Below the pieces are notes generated by a model. The model was given only the letters and a program-made list of their open reading frames with translations, had not been told where the DNA came from and did no database searches. Positions 5,847 through 6,848 of a stretch of 6,848 bases of DNA are shown in pieces. The stretch covers positions 1-6,848 of the forward strand of contig JAFGQJ010000348.1 of assembly GCA_016935715.1 (NCBI GenBank). Reading direction: 5' to 3'. This DNA is from Spirochaetales bacterium. GTDB taxonomy: Bacteria > Spirochaetota > Spirochaetia > SZUA-6 > DRHE01. Within the stretch, counting starts at the first letter, position 1. The number at the start of each line of letters is the position of its first letter. A program made the position numbers and the translations under genes.

Positions 5847-5893
5847 CCCCCCAACGGATGTCGAACCGGCCGCCGCCCGGCCTGCGGGAAAAG

Positions 5894-6848
5894 CTATCTC
5901 CTTTCCGGCGAACCGATGCTGTAGGAAAGACTGCGCCGCCGGGCGGACAGGAGCGAGGCCGGCTGAACCAGGTAGCTTCCCCCGAGGTTGGCCCAAAGCT
6001 GATACGTCCCCCTCTGTTTCGCAACGCGGAACTCGATCCACTCCGTTCGGGTGCTGTGAGCCGGATAGGCTGTCAGCTGCACCGCGGCGCGGTCCCGCGG
6101 GATCGTGAAGCATTTTCCGTACAGCAGGTAGACGCCCTGCCGGGAGGCCAGGTTCCGGCGATACGGTTCGCGGTTCGGGATCAGCACTTCGATCTGCAGC
6201 TGCTCGTCTTCGTCGAAGGCGCACAGGCACGCTTCCAGGGGAGAGCTCTCCCGTATGATCCCCGGGGGAAGCTCCGGGTAGTGAACCGTCATATCCAGGG
6301 TCAGCCGGTTGGGCTCGTCGGTGAAGTAGTAGTCCAGGATAACCCGGACACCTCCCGGCCCGGGCGTGCTGCGGGTGGAGAGCGTGCAACGCAGGCCCGT
6401 TTGCCCCTCCCGGTCGAAGGAAAAAGCGCTGTCGGTCCGGAGCGACTCCCTCCTGGCTCCGAATGAAAAAAACGATCGGGCCGGTACGCCGGGAAGGATC
6501 GACCTGCCTCGGTCGACGAGGCCGGACAACCGGCCTTCGAGGAAGGCGGCCCGGGAATCGATCCCGATGAGCGTCACCGAACCGGCCATGCTGATGCTGG
6601 TGATCTGGAGTTTTTCCTCCCCGGCACGTTCGCTCTTGCCGGGACGGCCGGTTGCGCCGCCCCGGCCGGCAGCAGCCACGGTGTCCAGGAGTTCGTGCAC
6701 CTGCAGGTTGCTCCTGCGCTTCCTGGCCCGCAGGCTCTCGATCCGGTCCCAGGCGCTGTTCTCGTGGAGCACCCCGCTTTGCCCGACGAACTTCAGAAGC
6801 TCCGCGGGATCGACCGGCTCGGCTGCCGAATCCTGCCCGGCTGCCGAA
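5894..6848 (-). CDS. Unrecognised protein, probably beta-rich C-terminal domain; 5' end beyond window
   Basis: The C-terminal 317 residues are visible and the frame is open to the right edge. A GTG at 6770-6772 could in principle start translation, but the upstream codons (AAEPVDPAELLKFVGQSG) look coding and continuous with what follows, and no ribosome-binding site precedes the GTG. The true start therefore probably lies outside. Order from the N-terminal side: an Ala-rich linker with a repeated SAA unit, a helical charged segment (WDRIESLRARKRRSNLQVHELLD), a Gly/Arg-rich linker, then about 230 residues with alternating short strands. Examples are KLQITSISMAGSVTLIGID, VRVILDYYFTDEPNRLTLDM and TEWIEFRVAKQRGTYQLWANL, which suggest a beta-sandwich. 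I see no transmembrane segment, lipobox or catalytic motif in the visible part. It ends shortly after birA in convergent orientation. I do not recognise the family; a conserved hypothetical or a domain of a larger multidomain protein are both possible. Confidence 0.7.
   Translation of the reverse strand, partial: SAAGQDSAAEPVDPAELLKFVGQSGVLHENSAWDRIESLRARKRRSNLQVHELLDTVAAAGRGGATGRPGKSERAGEEKLQITSISMAGSVTLIGIDSRAAFLEGRLSGLVDRGRSILPGVPARSFFSFGARRESLRTDSAFSFDREGQTGLRCTLSTRSTPGPGGVRVILDYYFTDEPNRLTLDMTVHYPELPPGIIRESSPLEACLCAFDEDEQLQIEVLIPNREPYRRNLASRQGVYLLYGKCFTIPRDRAAVQLTAYPAHSTRTEWIEFRVAKQRGTYQLWANLGGSYLVQPASLLSARRRSLSYSIGSPERR
6821..6848 (-). repeat. Short direct repeat at the right edge, within coding sequence
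   Basis: GGCTGCCGAA occurs at 6821-6830 and again at 6839-6848, a period of 18 bp. Read on the minus strand the unit encodes six residues (SAAGQD then SAAEPV), so it looks like an in-frame Ala-rich linker repeat that may continue past the edge. Confidence 0.5.

Noticed and set aside
5847..5893. GC-rich GGCC repeats as a terminator between birA and the unknown gene
   Set aside because: Only a 4-bp stem can form and no T-tract follows on either strand.
5679..6389. 236-codon minus-strand frame overlapping the birA end and the unknown gene
   Set aside because: It overlaps birA and, in another frame, the unknown gene; Pro/Arg/Gly-rich composition marks it as a shadow frame.

Overview
The window is GC-rich (clearly above 55 % G+C by eye) bacterial chromosomal DNA. 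It carries seven protein-coding genes, two of them cut by the window edges, and has very little intergenic space. I see no rRNA, tRNA, CRISPR array, insertion sequence or prophage gene. The organism is probably a Gram-negative-type (diderm) bacterium, because one gene ends like an outer-membrane beta-barrel protein. The solute-binding protein has an N-terminus ending in AVWA-GAAKEEA, a style I associate with free-living Spirochaetota (Spirochaeta-like lineages). That taxonomic guess is weak and rests on no marker gene.

Left half (1-3012, all minus strand): reading leftward there is a ParB/Srx-fold protein resembling the free L-serine kinases SbnI/SerK, then 25 bp later a secreted protein that looks like an outer-membrane beta-barrel. 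After a 150-bp gap with hairpins and a well-formed promoter comes a PhnD-type phosphonate/phosphite-binding protein that runs off the left edge. The first two genes are probably one transcript. The phnD gene has its own promoter and a near-perfect Shine-Dalgarno site, and probably heads an ABC-transporter operon outside the window.

Middle (3013-4949): mnmA (tRNA 2-thiouridylase) on the plus strand diverges from the serine-kinase-like gene. It converges, with an 11-bp gap, on pgl (6-phosphogluconolactonase) on the minus strand.

Right part (4950-6848): a 78-bp divergent spacer holds overlapping promoter elements for pgl and for birA, a biotin-protein ligase without a DNA-binding domain. birA converges on an unrecognised, probably beta-rich protein whose 5' end lies beyond the right edge.

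MnmA, Pgl and BirA are unrelated housekeeping enzymes in single-gene units: tRNA wobble-base thiolation, the oxidative pentose phosphate pathway, and biotinylation of carboxylases. The most interesting part is the minus-strand trio of kinase-like protein, outer-membrane protein and phosphonate-binding protein, which might link surface uptake to phosphorylated small molecules. That link is inference only. No complete new system is demonstrable in this window.
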